A stretch of DNA of 64,000 nucleotides from Ornithinimicrobium sp. CNJ-824 (GCF_001942405.1 NZ_MKKA01000002.1:49557-113556), one strand, 5' to 3'; counted from the stretch's first letter, positions 26,159-35,786 are shown. Numbers and translations: made by a program. Notes: generated by a model from the letters alone, not told the origin.

Positions 26159-26728
26159 TCAGACCTTGTCGGAGGTCTGGGTGGACGGGTCCCACTTGAG
26201 CACGCCGTCCTCGGCCCAGCCGCGGTCTTTGATCGCCTCGCGCGCCTCGGCCTTGACGGGACCGGTCAGCCGGTCGACGTAGAGGTAGCCGTCCAGGTGG
26301 TCGGTCTCGTGCTGCAGGCACCGGGCCAGCAGCCCTTCGCCCTCGACGACGACCGCGTTGCCGTCCAGGTCCGTGCCGGTGACCCGGGCGTGGGGGTGCC
26401 GGGCCAGGGCGAACCACTCCCCGGGCACGGACAGGCAGCCCTCGCCGTCCTCCTCGGAGTGCAGCGGCGGCGGGGTGCCCAGGCGCTCCAGGACGGGGTT
26501 GACTACGACGCCGCGCGCGTTGGGGCCCTCGGGCACCGGGCAGTCGTAGACGAAGATCCGCAGCCGCGAGCCCACCTGGTTGGCCGCCAGGCCGACGCCG
26601 TCCGCGGCCTCCATCGTGTCGAACATGTCGGCGACCAGCGTGCGGATCTCCTCGGTCACCTCCTTGACCTTCTTGGTCGGCGAGTGGAGGGCCTTGTGGC
26701 CGATGACGGTGATGGGACGGACTGCCAT
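26159..26728 (-). CDS. def: Peptide deformylase
   Basis: Def removes the formyl group from nascent proteins. The 189-residue product carries all three motifs: GVGLAANQVG near residue 44, EGCLSVPGE near 96 with the metal-binding cysteine, and QHETDHLDG near 139 with the HEXXH metal site. The ATG at 26728 begins MAVRPITVIGHKALHSP, a normal start. The C-terminal 30 residues extend past the core, as in other actinobacterial enzymes. It diverges from the YgjV-like gene with 39 bases between starts. Confidence 0.97.
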   Translation of the reverse strand: MAVRPITVIGHKALHSPTKKVKEVTEEIRTLVADMFDTMEAADGVGLAANQVGSRLRIFVYDCPVPEGPNARGVVVNPVLERLGTPPPLHSEEDGEGCLSVPGEWFALARHPHARVTGTDLDGNAVVVEGEGLLARCLQHETDHLDGYLYVDRLTGPVKAEAREAIKDRGWAEDGVLKWDPSTQTSDKV

Positions 26729-26767
26729 GGTGCAGATCCTAAAGGCGCCAGCGCCTACGCTTCGCCC

Positions 26768-27397
26768 ATGAACTGGATCGAGGTGGTGGGCTGGACGGGC
26801 TCGGCGGTGCTCGTCATCTCGTTGCTGCAGACACGGCTGCTGCGGCTGCGGATCATCAACCTGGCGGGGTCGCTGATCCTGCTGGCCTACAACGCGATCA
26901 TCGCGGTCTGGCCGATGGTGGGCCTCAACGTCGTGCTCTCGCTCATCAACGTCGTCTACCTGTGGCGGATGCTGCGTTCCCGGCACGACGCCCACGCCTA
27001 CACGGTCCTGGAGGTGGAGCCCGACGACCGCTACCTGGCGCACGTGCTGCACGTCCACCGCGAGGACATCGCCCGCTACAACCCCGGCTTCACGCACGCC
27101 CCCCAGGGCGACCAGAGCTCCTACCTGGTCCTCCAGGGCGACGAGACCGTCGGCGTCGTCCTCGTCAAGGACGCCGGCGGCGGCACCGCGCAGGTGGTCC
27201 TCGACTGGGTCAGCCCGGGCTACCGCGACTTCACCCCCGGCGAGTTCGTCTACCGCGAGTCCGGGCTGTTCGCCCGCCGGGGCTTCGAGCGCGTGCTCTC
27301 CCCCGCCGGCATGGCCAACCCCTACTACGGCCGCATCGGCTTCCGGCCCGAGGGCGACCGCTGGGTGCTCGACGTCCGGGAGGAGGCGGCCGCCTGA
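26768..27397 (+). CDS. YgjV-like membrane region joined to an acetyltransferase-like domain
   Basis: A 209-residue protein. Residues 1-75 hold three hydrophobic helices with the YgjV-type pattern (GWTGSAVLVISLLQTRLLRLRIINLAGSLILLAYN, then VVLSLINVVYLWRM). Residues 80-205 form a soluble domain with YTVLEVEPDDRYLAHVLHVHREDIARYNPG and a C-terminal NPYYGRIGFRPEGDRWVLD, which recalls the last strands of GNAT acetyltransferases. No clear acetyl-CoA P-loop (R/QxxGxG/A) is visible, so catalysis is doubtful. I do not know its function. It ends just before a long inverted repeat. Confidence 0.7.
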   Translation: MNWIEVVGWTGSAVLVISLLQTRLLRLRIINLAGSLILLAYNAIIAVWPMVGLNVVLSLINVVYLWRMLRSRHDAHAYTVLEVEPDDRYLAHVLHVHREDIARYNPGFTHAPQGDQSSYLVLQGDETVGVVLVKDAGGGTAQVVLDWVSPGYRDFTPGEFVYRESGLFARRGFERVLSPAGMANPYYGRIGFRPEGDRWVLDVREEAAA

Positions 27398-27411
27398 GGA
27401 GCCCATCCCCG

Positions 27412-27472
27412 GGACAAGGTTGTGCACCAGGGACCAGGTCGTCGACGTCGTCCTCGGTGCACAACCTTGTCC
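27412..27472. terminator. Long inverted repeat between convergent genes
   Basis: Perfect 17-bp arms GGACAAGGTTGTGCACC (27412-27428) and its complement (27456-27472) enclose 27 bases, some of which (AGG/CCT) extend the stem after one bulged base. It lies 14 bases after one gene and 46 bases before the end of the convergent MFS gene. It is best read as a two-way terminator. The arms are AT-richer than the genome, and no U tract follows. Confidence 0.6.
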
Positions 27473-27518
27473 TCGCCGCCCGCCGCCCCGCCACCCGAAC
27501 GGCACCGGCCCCGGTCGG

Positions 27519-28937
27519 TCAGTCCATGTCCTCCAGCTCACGGCCCTTGGTCTCCGGCACCCACTTGAGCACGAAGAAGAACGACAGGATCGCGCACAGG
27601 GTGTAGAAGCCGTAGGCGAAGCCCAGCCCCAGGTCGGCCATGACCGGGAAGCTCGTGGAGATGGCGAAGTTGGCCAGCCACTGCGCGGCGGCGGCGATGC
27701 CGAGCGCGGTCGCGCGGATGCGGTTGTTGAACATCTCGCCGAGCAGCACCCACACCCCCGGGCCCCAGGACATGCCGAAGAAGACGACGAAGGCGTTGGC
27801 AGCGATCAGGGCGACCAGGCCCTGGGTGTCGCCCAGCACCGGCTCCATCTCCCCGGCGTCGTTGGCCACCTTGGTGGCGGTGGCGAAGATCCAGGCCATC
27901 ACGCCCAACGAGACGAACATGCCGGCCGAGCCGATGAGCAGGAGCCTGCGCCGGCCGATCTTGTCGATGAGCGAGATGGCGATGAGCGTGACGACGATGT
28001 TGGTCACCGAGGTGATGACCGTCTGCGTCAGGGCGTCCTCCTCGGTGAAGCCGACGGCCTGCCACAGCGTCGAGGAGTAGTAGAAGATCACGTTGATGCC
28101 GACGAACTGCTGGAAGACCGACAGCGCGATCCCGATCCAGACGATCGGCAGCACCTTGCCCGCGTCGCTGGTCAGGTCCGACAGCGAGGCCCTCGCCTCC
28201 TGCCGCACCGTCCGCTTGATCTCGGCGATCCGCTCGGAGATGCCCTTGAGCATGACCCGGCCCAGGACCTCCTTGGCCTCCTCGACCCGGCCGCGGGCGA
28301 CGAGGTAGCGGGGCGACTCGGGGATCGTCAGGGCGAGCACGCCGTAGGAGATCGCGGGGACGACCTCGGTGAGGAACATCCAGCGCCAGGCGGTCGCGCC
28401 CCACAGCGGCTCCGCGGAGCCGCCGGCCACGGTGGCGATGAAGTAGTCCGACAGCAGCGCCACGAAGATGCCGGTGACGATGGCCAGCTGCTGCAGGGAC
28501 CCCAGCCGCCCGCGGATCGAGGCCGGCGAGATCTCGGCGATGTAGGCCGGCGCGATGACCGACGCGGCACCGACCCCGACGCCGCCGAGGACCCGCCACA
28601 GGATCATGTCCCAGGCCCCGAACGCCAGGCCGGACCCGATCGCCGAGGCGGTGAACAGCGCGGAGGCGAGCACCATGACCCGGATCCGGCCGATCCGCTC
28701 GGCCAGGCGGCCGGCCAGGTAGGCGCCGAGCACGCAGCCCAGCAGGGCGGAGCTGACGACGAACCCGGTCAGCGCCGACCCCATCTGGAAGTCCTCGCGC
28801 ATCGCGTTGACCGCGCCGTTGATGACGGCGGTGTCGAAGCCGAAGAGGAAGCCGCCGAGGGCGGCGACCGAGGCCAGGTGGATCGCCTTGCCGAGCACGT
28901 AGTCCCGCTGCTGACCCTCGTCCGTGGTCGTCGCCAT
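27519..28937 (-). CDS. Sugar porter of the major facilitator superfamily
   Basis: A 472-residue, 12-helix transporter of the MFS sugar porter family (like XylE/GalP). It has [15 protein letters not shown] in helix 1, the loop motif [32 protein letters not shown] after helix 4, PESPRYL after helix 6, the substrate-binding [14 protein letters not shown] in helix 7, [13 protein letters not shown], and the C-terminal [10 protein letters not shown]. These signatures predict proton-linked uptake of a hexose, pentose or inositol. The exact sugar cannot be told. It stands alone between the inverted repeat and the divergent 2-hydroxyacid dehydrogenase. Confidence 0.93.
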   Translation of the reverse strand: MATTTDEGQQRDYVLGKAIHLASVAALGGFLFGFDTAVINGAVNAMREDFQMGSALTGFVVSSALLGCVLGAYLAGRLAERIGRIRVMVLASALFTASAIGSGLAFGAWDMILWRVLGGVGVGAASVIAPAYIAEISPASIRGRLGSLQQLAIVTGIFVALLSDYFIATVAGGSAEPLWGATAWRWMFLTEVVPAISYGVLALTIPESPRYLVARGRVEEAKEVLGRVMLKGISERIAEIKRTVRQEARASLSDLTSDAGKVLPIVWIGIALSVFQQFVGINVIFYYSSTLWQAVGFTEEDALTQTVITSVTNIVVTLIAISLIDKIGRRRLLLIGSAGMFVSLGVMAWIFATATKVANDAGEMEPVLGDTQGLVALIAANAFVVFFGMSWGPGVWVLLGEMFNNRIRATALGIAAAAQWLANFAISTSFPVMADLGLGFAYGFYTLCAILSFFFVLKWVPETKGRELEDMD

Positions 28938-29052
28938 GGTGCCGTCCTTCCCGGGGTGGTGCGGTGGCCGTCGTCGGTGACGGGAGGTGCGGGCCAGTCT
29001 GCACCCTGGGTATGACGTACGCCACACGGGACGCGCCGCATACCCTGGGGCG

Positions 29053-30015
29053 ATGGCGACGGTCGTGGTGACGGGCAGGCTGCCGGAGGAGGCGTTCGCG
29101 GCGCTCCGGGGGGCGGGGCACGAGGTGCGGGCGTGGGAGCGCGAGGAGCGGGTGCCCCGCGAGCAGCTCCTCGGGCTGGTCGCCGGTGCCGACGCCCTCG
29201 TCACGCTGGTCACCGAGAAGGTCGACCCCGAGCTGCTGGACGCGGCCGGGACCGGGCTGCGGGTGGTGGCGAACGTGGCGGTGGGCTACGACAACGTGGA
29301 CGTGGCGGCCTGCGCCGGGCGCGGCGTCGTGGTGACCAACACCCCGGGGGTGCTCGAGGAGGCGACCGCAGACCTTGCGATGGCCCTGGTCCTCATGACG
29401 ACCCGGCGTCTGGGCGAGGCGGAGCGGCTCGTGCGCTCGGGGCGGCCCTGGCAGTGGGGGATGGGGTTCATGCTCGGCCGGGGGCTGCAGGGACGCACCC
29501 TGGGGATCGTCGGCCTGGGCGGGATCGGCCGGGCCACGGCACGACGGGCCCGGGCCTTCGGGATGCAGGTCCTCTACACCGGGCGCCGGGACGCGCCGGC
29601 GGAGGTCGTCGAGGAGCTGTCGACGCGACGGGTCGAGCTGCCCGAGATGCTGGAGACCGCCGACGTGGTCTCGCTCCATCTGCCCTACAGCCGGGAGACC
29701 CACCACCTCGTCGGGGCGGACGAGCTGGCCCGGCTGGGCCCCACGTCATACCTGGTCAACACCGCCCGCGGTCCGGTCGTCGACGAGGAGGCCCTGGTGG
29801 CGGCGCTGCGCGGAGGGACGATCGCAGGGGCCGGGCTCGACGTCTACGAGCACGAGCCGCGGGTCCACCCCGGGCTGCTGGAGCTGGAGAACGTCGTCCT
29901 GCTGCCCCACCTGGGCTCGGCCACCGTGGAGACGCGCACGCAGATGGCGCTGCTGGCCGCGCGCAACGTCGTCGCCGTGCTCGGCGGCCAGGAGCCCCTC
30001 ACGCCCGTGGGCTGA
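29053..30015 (+). CDS. D-2-hydroxyacid dehydrogenase (glyoxylate/hydroxypyruvate reductase type)
   Basis: A 320-residue NAD(P)H enzyme. Features are VVANVAVGYDNVDVAAC and VTNTPGVLEEATADLAMALVL (substrate loop), the nucleotide fold LGIVGLGGIGRATARRARAFGMQVLYTGRR near residue 158 (an Arg after the second strand fits NADPH), catalytic Arg in VNTARGPVVDE, Glu in LDVYEHEP and His in LLPHLGSAT. This pattern is the GyaR/GhrB group reducing glyoxylate or hydroxypyruvate. Together with glycerate kinase at 57 kb it can complete a glyoxylate-to-glycerate route. The 3' end leads into a strong terminator. Confidence 0.92.
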   Translation: MATVVVTGRLPEEAFAALRGAGHEVRAWEREERVPREQLLGLVAGADALVTLVTEKVDPELLDAAGTGLRVVANVAVGYDNVDVAACAGRGVVVTNTPGVLEEATADLAMALVLMTTRRLGEAERLVRSGRPWQWGMGFMLGRGLQGRTLGIVGLGGIGRATARRARAFGMQVLYTGRRDAPAEVVEELSTRRVELPEMLETADVVSLHLPYSRETHHLVGADELARLGPTSYLVNTARGPVVDEEALVAALRGGTIAGAGLDVYEHEPRVHPGLLELENVVLLPHLGSATVETRTQMALLAARNVVAVLGGQEPLTPVG

Positions 30016-30031
30016 GGTGGCCGGACATGCC

Positions 30032-30061
30032 GAGGGCCCCACCGCATCCGGTGGGGCCCTC
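30032..30061. terminator. Terminator hairpin
   Basis: GAGGGCCCCACCG pairs with CGGTGGGGCCCTC around a four-base CATC loop. It sits 17 bases after the hydroxyacid dehydrogenase stop and 21 bases from the 3' end of the convergent tRNA-Arg, so it could serve both directions. Confidence 0.75.
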
Positions 30062-30081
30062 GACCTACTGTCTCAACACAG

Positions 30082-30156
30082 CGCGCGCCCGAAGGGATTC
30101 GAACCCCTAACCTTCTGATCCGTAGTCAGATGCTCTATCCGTTGAGCTACGGGCGC
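30082..30156 (-). tRNA. tRNA-Arg(ACG)
   Basis: Minus strand: acceptor GCGCCCG/CGGGCGC, D-arm GCTCAACGGATAGAGC, anticodon stem-loop CTGACTACGGATCAG with anticodon ACG, and T-arm AGGGGTTCGAATCCCTT. A34 should be edited to inosine by the TadA encoded at 22466. CCA is not encoded. Confidence 0.95.
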
Positions 30157-30171
30157 TTGCGACGACCTACC

Positions 30172-31482
30172 TTAGCCCACGGGTGCGGAGGCGGCGAAAT
30201 CGCCGCCGGGGCCACGGCGGGGCCGCCGGTCGAGGCGGCGCATGACGGGCGTGGCGGTCAGCCCGTGGAGGACGACCGACAGCGTGATGGTGAACGCGAC
30301 GACGGACCACAGCTCCAGGCCCTCGGCGACGTACTCGCTGCTGAGGGCGTAGGCCAGGTAGTAGATCGAACCGATCCCGCGGACGCCGAACCAGGAGATC
30401 GCGGCCCGCTCGGCCCGGTCGGCCCCCCGGGAGCCGAGCAGCGAGAGCCAGCCCACCAGCGGCCGGACGACGAGGACCAGCAGCACGCCGACGGCCGCCC
30501 CGCCCCAGGTCAGCCCGGCCAGCAGGCCCGCCGACATTGCGGCGCCGACCATGAGCAGCAGGACGAGGGTCAGGATGGTCTCGGTCTGCTCGACGAATCC
30601 GTGCAGGGCCGTGTGCACGCCGTGGTCGCGCTCGGCGCCGCGCAGCGCCAGCGCCGCGACGAAGACGGCCAGGAAGCCGTAGCCGTGGACGACCTCGGTC
30701 AGCCCGTAGACGGCGAAGGTCGCGGCGAGCGCGAAGATCGGGGTGCCGACCTCGGCGACCCGCCGCCCACGCAGACGGCCGCGGAAGAGCAGCGCCCCGA
30801 GGAGACGCCCGGACAGCCACCCCACCAGGCACCCGACGACGATCTTGCCGACGAGGGTCCACAGGAGCCACTCCATACCCCACTCCTGCCAGGCGCCGCG
30901 GCCCATGAGGAACAGCCCGAGGTAGACGAAGGGGAAGGCGAAGGCGTCGTTGAGGCCGGCCTCGGAGGTGAGCGTGAACCGGACCTCGTCCTCCTCGGCC
31001 CGGCCGTCCGCCCGCTGCTCCTCGGTGCGGTCCTGGCCCAGGCCCCGTGGCCCCTCCACCTGGACGTCGCTGGCCAGCACCGGGTCGGTGGGGGCGAGCA
31101 CCGCGCCGAGCAGGACCGCCGCCGGCACCGTCAGGCCCATGGCCCACCACCCCAGCAACGCGACGCCGGCGATCCCCAGGGGCATCGCCAGGCCGATCAT
31201 CCGCCACGTCGGCATCCACGTCCGCCAGCTCAGCGGGCGCTCCAGGGCCAGCCCGACCCCCATGAGCGCGATGATCACCGTGGCCTCGGCGATGTGGGCG
31301 GTGGCCCGCGCGTCCAGGATCGGGCTGACCGGGTCCTCCCCGGGGACGACCAGGCCGACGACGACGCCGAAGGAGAGCACCACCATCGGCGCCGAGAACG
31401 CCCGCCCCTCGGCGATCGTGGGCAGCAGGCTGACCATCAGCAGGCCCAGGCCCAGGACGACGTAGACGATCTCGGCGGGCAC
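30172..31482 (-). CDS. Cation/proton antiporter (CPA1, NhaP-like)
   Basis: A 436-residue protein with about 12 membrane helices. The CPA fingerprint is clear: GAVLAPTDPVLASDVQV (TDP in the unwound helix), LTSEAGLNDAFAFPFVYL (ND motif, ion site), HGYGFLAVFVAALALRG, and ISWFGVRGIGSIYYLAYAL with the structural GVRG near residue 375. It exchanges Na+ or K+ for protons for pH or salt control. A charged cytosolic insertion (QDRTEEQRADGRAEEDEV) interrupts before the ND motif and is longer than usual. It diverges from pckG across about 150 bases. Confidence 0.92.
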   Translation of the reverse strand: MPAEIVYVVLGLGLLMVSLLPTIAEGRAFSAPMVVLSFGVVVGLVVPGEDPVSPILDARATAHIAEATVIIALMGVGLALERPLSWRTWMPTWRMIGLAMPLGIAGVALLGWWAMGLTVPAAVLLGAVLAPTDPVLASDVQVEGPRGLGQDRTEEQRADGRAEEDEVRFTLTSEAGLNDAFAFPFVYLGLFLMGRGAWQEWGMEWLLWTLVGKIVVGCLVGWLSGRLLGALLFRGRLRGRRVAEVGTPIFALAATFAVYGLTEVVHGYGFLAVFVAALALRGAERDHGVHTALHGFVEQTETILTLVLLLMVGAAMSAGLLAGLTWGGAAVGVLLVLVVRPLVGWLSLLGSRGADRAERAAISWFGVRGIGSIYYLAYALSSEYVAEGLELWSVVAFTITLSVVLHGLTATPVMRRLDRRPRRGPGGDFAASAPVG

Positions 31483-31630
31483 CAGCGCAGCGTAGTCCCG
31501 GTGTGACCGATCTCGCGTCGCCGACGGGCGACCCCGGGCTGCGGGACCGGCGGGTCACGATACGGTAAAGGTCAAGGTGATGACGCCTTGCAGGGACCAA
31601 TGGCGCCGAGGCCAGGGAAGGGACTCATTC

Positions 31631-33454
31631 ATGCAGCAGACGCAGACCGTCGGAGGCACCAGCCACGCCGAGCTCGACGCGTGGGTGAAGGAGGTGGCCG
31701 CCCACACCCGGCCCAAGGAGGTCGTGTGGATCGACGGGTCCGACGAGGAGATCGAGCGCATCAACGCCGAGCTGGTCGAGGCCGGGACCTTCACCAAGCT
31801 GGCCGACGAGACGTTGCCCAACAGCTACCACGCGCTCTCCGACCCGGACGACGTGGCGCGGGTCGAGGACCGCACCTACATCTGCTCGGTGGAGGAGAAG
31901 GACGCGGGCCACACGAACAACTGGATGGACCCCCAGGAGATGAAGGACCTCCTGTGGCCGCTCTTCGAGGGATCGATGGAGGGCCGCACGATGTACGTCA
32001 TCCCGTTCGTCATGGGCCACCTCGAGGCCGAGGACCCCAAGTACGGCGTGGAGATCACCGACTCCGCCTACGTGGTCGCCTCCATGCGCATCATGGCCCG
32101 CATCGGGGCGCAGATCCTGGCGAAGATGGAGGAGACCGGCGCCCCGTTCGTCAAGGGCCTGCACTCCGTCGGCGCACCGCTGGCCGAGGGTCAGCAGGAC
32201 GTGCCCTGGCCGTGCAACGAGACCAAGTACATCGTCCACTTCCCCGAGGAGCTGGCGATCTGGTCCTACGGCTCCGGCTACGGCGGCAACGCCCTGCTCG
32301 GCAAGAAGTGCTACGCCCTGCGCATCGCCTCGGTCATGGCCCGCGACGAGGGCTGGATGGCCGAGCACATGCTCATCCTCAAGCTGACCAACCCCGAGGG
32401 CAGGACCCACTACATCGCCGGCGCCTTCCCGTCGCAGTGCGGCAAGACCAACCTGGCGATGATCCAGGCGACGATGCCCGGTTGGAAGGCCGAACTCGTC
32501 GGCGACGACATCTCCTGGATGCGCTTCGGCCCCGACGGGCGCCTGTACGCCGTCAACCCCGAGTTCGGCCTCTTCGGCGTGGCCCCCGGCACCGGCGCGG
32601 ACACCAACCCGGTGGCGATGGCGACGATCGAGAAGGGCAACTCGATCTTCACCAACGTCGCGCGCACCCCCGACGGGGGCGTCTGGTGGGAGGGCATGAC
32701 CGAGGAGCCGCCGGCCGAGCTCATCGACTGGCACGGCGAGCGGTGGACCCCGGACATGGGCAAGGTCTCCTCGCACCCGAACAGCCGGTTCTGCACCCCG
32801 ATCACCCAGTGCCCGACCATCGCGGCGGAGTACGACGAGCCCAACGGCGTGCCGATCTCGGCGATCATGTTCGGCGGCCGCCGCAAGACGACGGTCCCGC
32901 TCGTGTCCCAGTCCCGCGACTGGCAGCACGGCACCTTCGTCGGCGCCACCCTGTCCTCGGAGACCACCGCCGCGGCAACCGGTGCGGTCGGCGTCGTGCG
33001 GCGCGACCCGATGGCGATGCTGCCGTTCATCGGCTACAACGCCGGCGACTACGTCGACCACTGGCTCGAGATCGGCAAGCAGGCCGACGCCGACAAGCTG
33101 CCGAAGATCTTCATGGTCAACTGGTTCCGCCGCGACGAGGACGGCGGCTTCCTCTGGCCGGGCTTCGGCGAGAACTCCCGCGTCCTGAAGTGGATGTTCG
33201 AGCGGATCGAGGGCGACGTCGAGGCCCAGGAGAGCCCGATCGGCTACCTGCCCCACCCCGAGGACATCGACACCGACGGGCTGGCGACCTCGACCGAGGA
33301 CGTCGCGGCCGCGCTGAAGTTCGACGCCGAGGAGTGGCGGCAGGAGCTGCCGCTCATCAAGGAGTGGTTCGCCAAGTTCGGCGACGACCTGCCCTCGGCC
33401 ATGGAGGACGAGCTGGCCACGCTCGAGGAGCGTCTGGCCGGGGCGGACGCCTGA
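31631..33454 (+). CDS. pckG: Phosphoenolpyruvate carboxykinase (GTP)
   Basis: PckG converts oxaloacetate and GTP to PEP, the entry to gluconeogenesis. The 607-residue length fits the GTP class. The nucleotide loop [10 protein letters not shown] (residues 265-274) has the hyper-reactive Cys270. Others are [31 protein letters not shown] substrate region, the kinase-2 motif [20 protein letters not shown] and NWFRRDEDG. The ATG follows AGGGAAGGGA about ten bases upstream. The next gene starts within the stop codon. Fatty-acid use elsewhere in the window would make this step important. Confidence 0.98.
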   Translation: MQQTQTVGGTSHAELDAWVKEVAAHTRPKEVVWIDGSDEEIERINAELVEAGTFTKLADETLPNSYHALSDPDDVARVEDRTYICSVEEKDAGHTNNWMDPQEMKDLLWPLFEGSMEGRTMYVIPFVMGHLEAEDPKYGVEITDSAYVVASMRIMARIGAQILAKMEETGAPFVKGLHSVGAPLAEGQQDVPWPCNETKYIVHFPEELAIWSYGSGYGGNALLGKKCYALRIASVMARDEGWMAEHMLILKLTNPEGRTHYIAGAFPSQCGKTNLAMIQATMPGWKAELVGDDISWMRFGPDGRLYAVNPEFGLFGVAPGTGADTNPVAMATIEKGNSIFTNVARTPDGGVWWEGMTEEPPAELIDWHGERWTPDMGKVSSHPNSRFCTPITQCPTIAAEYDEPNGVPISAIMFGGRRKTTVPLVSQSRDWQHGTFVGATLSSETTAAATGAVGVVRRDPMAMLPFIGYNAGDYVDHWLEIGKQADADKLPKIFMVNWFRRDEDGGFLWPGFGENSRVLKWMFERIEGDVEAQESPIGYLPHPEDIDTDGLATSTEDVAAALKFDAEEWRQELPLIKEWFAKFGDDLPSAMEDELATLEERLAGADA

Positions 33455-33788
33455 TGGGCATCGTCCCGGGCACCGAGCCCGGACCTACGAGGAGGAGCCG
33501 CTGCTCGCCGAGGAGCCCCTCCCCCCGGGCAAGGAGGAGCGGGTCGAGACGGTCGACGAGATCGAGCAGAGCGTCCGCGCGTCGGGCTCCGCGGAGGCCA
33601 GGGCGGCCGAGGACGCGGCCGACGCCGTCGAGGGCGAGGGCCAGCACGAGGAGGGTGAGGAGAAGACCGAGGACGGCGAGCCGGCCGACGGTCCCGGGGA
33701 CCCGGAGGAGACCGGAGACGCCGCCTCGGGCGCGGACGCCGACGCCGACCCCACGGACGACGGCGAGGGCACGGACGTGCCGGACTGA
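33454..33788 (+). CDS. Acidic protein coupled to pckG, frameshifted in this copy
   Basis: The ATG overlaps the pckG stop (TGATG), indicating coupled translation. With one G restored at 33478-33482 the product is 111 residues: [10 protein letters not shown], then TYEEEPLLAEEPLPPGKEERVETVDEIEQSVRAS and a Glu/Asp/Gly-rich disordered tail ending EGTDVPD. There is no domain I know. The GKEERVETVDEIEQ helix is the only ordered-looking part. The function is unknown. It may be a small acidic companion of the carboxykinase or merely a co-transcribed gene. Confidence 0.55.
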
Positions 33789-33813
33789 GCGGGCGCGTCA
33801 TACCCCTCGGTAT

Positions 33814-33849
33814 GCAGAAGCCCCCGGACGAGGGTCCGGGGGCTTCTGC
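33814..33849. terminator. Strong terminator hairpin
   Basis: GCAGAAGCCCCCGGAC and its exact complement form a 16-bp stem with loop GAGG, 25 bases after the acidic protein stop and 24 bases from the end of the convergent tRNA-Ser(GCT). It can end both transcripts. Confidence 0.85.
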
Positions 33850-33873
33850 GTCTGCGCGGTGGCAGTCGATCGG

Positions 33874-33965
33874 CGGAGGCGGAGGGATTTGAACCCTCGA
33901 TGGGGCTCTAAACCCCAAACCCGCTTAGCAGGCGGGCGCCATAGACCAGACTAGGCGACGCCTCC
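33874..33965 (-). tRNA. tRNA-Ser(GCT)
   Basis: Minus strand: acceptor GGAGGCG/CGCCTCC, D-arm TCGCCTAGTCTGGTCTATGGCG, anticodon loop CTGCTAA with anticodon GCT, a very long variable arm (GTTTGGGGTTTAGAGCCCC) and T-arm GAGGGTTCAAATCCCTC with discriminator G. CCA is not encoded. Confidence 0.95.
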
Positions 33966-34098
33966 AGATCGCGGATCAGCCTACTGCACCCCTGGTCCGC
34001 CCCCCAAACCACGCCGTGCCCTCCCAGCGGTTCACCAGCGACGGCTGGTAGGACATGATGGTTGCTCACGTGTTGAGATGAAAGGTTGCCCCGGCCCG

Positions 34099-35745
34099 AT
34101 GAACGAGTCGCGCGACGCCGCCCGTGCCGACGGCCCCGGCGGTGGTCGGCACGTTGCGCACGCCACCCGTGCGGACCGTCGGCGTCGGCGCACCCCGGAG
34201 TCGCTGCGGCGGGCCCTGGGCCTGACGGCCCTCAGCGCCGTGGTGCCCGGCGCCGGCCTGCTGCCGACCCGGCGCCGGTGGCTCGGCCTGCTGCTCGTGG
34301 GCCTGGCGCTCCTGGCCGTCGTCGCCCTCGTCTGGTGGGTCTCCCGGGAGGGGCTGACGAGCACCGCCCTGCAGACGGCCGCCGACGGAGGCCGTCTGCG
34401 GACGATCATCGGCATCCTGGTCGCCGGCACGGTCGTGTGGATCGGGGCGATCTCGCTCACCGCGCTGATGACCCAGCCCCGTCGGTCCACCACCGGCCAG
34501 CGGGTGACCCTGGCCGCGTTCACCGGGCTGCTGTGCCTGGTCGTCAGCGCACCGGCGGTCATGGGGGTGCGCTACATCGACAGCCACCTGGCCGCCATGG
34601 ACAAGGTCTTCACCGACGGCACCGTCGGCGGCGGGGACGACGGGACGGCCGACGGCACCGGCGCCACCTCCTCGGTGCGGCCGGGCGCGGACCCGTGGGC
34701 CGACCTGCCCCGGGTGAACATGCTGCTGCTGGGCTCGGACGCGGCCGAGGCCCGGGAGGGCACCCGCACCGACACGATGATCGTGGTCAGCATCGACACC
34801 ACCACCGGGGACTCGGTGCTCTTCTCCATCCCCCGCAACCTGCAGCAGGTGCCCTTCCCGCGGGACCACCCGCTGCACGAGGTCTACCCGGAGGGCTACG
34901 ACTGCGGCGACCAGTGCCTGATGAACGCCGTCTGGATGGAGGCCGAGGCGCACGCGGAGGAGAACCCCGAGCTCTACGCCGGCGACCCGAACGTGGGTCT
35001 GACCGCGACCCGGCGCACGCTGGAGACGGTGCTGGGCGTGCCGATCCACCACACGGTGATCGTCAACCTGCAGGGTTTCGAGGACCTCATCGACGCGATG
35101 GGTGGGGTGACGGTCACGGTGAAGGAGGAGATCCCGATCAACGGCCGGACCTACACCGACGCCAACGGCAAGCTGCAGCTGGACCCGAACTCCCCCCAGC
35201 TGGAGTGGCTGGAGCCCGGCACCCAGACGCTGACCGGCTTCCAGGCCCTGGGCTACTCCCGCTCGCGGGTGATGTCCGACGACTTCGACCGCATGCGGCG
35301 GCAGCGGTGCATGGTGGCCGCTGTCATCGACCAGGCCAACCCGATGACGCTGCTGCAGCGCTACCCGGCCATCATCACCGCCGTCGGGGACAACGTCGTC
35401 ACCGACATCCCGCAGGGGGACCTGGGCGCCTGGGCCGAGCTGACGCTGCTGGTGCAGGACGCCACCATCAAGAGCCTGCCGTTCACCGCCCAGAACACCG
35501 ACACCGCCGACCCCAACTACTCCGACATCCGCTACCGCGTCTGGGAGGCGCTGCACCCCACGCCCGAGCCCGAGACCGCGGCGCCGGCCACCCCCGCACC
35601 CGCCGACGGGGCGACCGCCACGGACGGGGACACGGCCACGGAGGGTCCGGACGAGGACGGTGCTGGCGCGCCGGCGGACGAGGAGGCCACGACCAGCGAG
35701 CCCCCCAGCGACGAGCTGGAGGAGATCGGGGCCGTCTGCGACTGA
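34099..35745 (+). CDS. LytR-CpsA-Psr (LCP) family cell-wall ligase
   Basis: LCP enzymes move lipid-linked polymers such as arabinogalactan- or teichoic-type glycans onto peptidoglycan. The protein is about 548 residues. After a basic cytosolic tail come three hydrophobic segments (LLLVGLALLAVVALVWWV, IIGILVAGTVVWIGAISL, LAAFTGLLCLVVSAPAVMG), more than the single anchor of simple LCPs. The LCP domain spans about residues 195-430, with VNMLLLGSDAAEAREGTRTDTMIVV, FSIPRNLQQV, YPEGYDCG, ILVDAMGGV-like DLIDAMGGVTV, and LGYSRSRVMSDDFDRMRRQR holding the pyrophosphate-binding arginines. The tail is Thr/Ala/Glu-rich. An in-frame ATG at 34078 is an alternative start. Confidence 0.93.
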   Translation: MNESRDAARADGPGGGRHVAHATRADRRRRRTPESLRRALGLTALSAVVPGAGLLPTRRRWLGLLLVGLALLAVVALVWWVSREGLTSTALQTAADGGRLRTIIGILVAGTVVWIGAISLTALMTQPRRSTTGQRVTLAAFTGLLCLVVSAPAVMGVRYIDSHLAAMDKVFTDGTVGGGDDGTADGTGATSSVRPGADPWADLPRVNMLLLGSDAAEAREGTRTDTMIVVSIDTTTGDSVLFSIPRNLQQVPFPRDHPLHEVYPEGYDCGDQCLMNAVWMEAEAHAEENPELYAGDPNVGLTATRRTLETVLGVPIHHTVIVNLQGFEDLIDAMGGVTVTVKEEIPINGRTYTDANGKLQLDPNSPQLEWLEPGTQTLTGFQALGYSRSRVMSDDFDRMRRQRCMVAAVIDQANPMTLLQRYPAIITAVGDNVVTDIPQGDLGAWAELTLLVQDATIKSLPFTAQNTDTADPNYSDIRYRVWEALHPTPEPETAAPATPAPADGATATDGDTATEGPDEDGAGAPADEEATTSEPPSDELEEIGAVCD

Positions 35746-35786
35746 GGACGCCGGCCTCGCGCTCACCCTGCCTGCCCGGGCACAGG

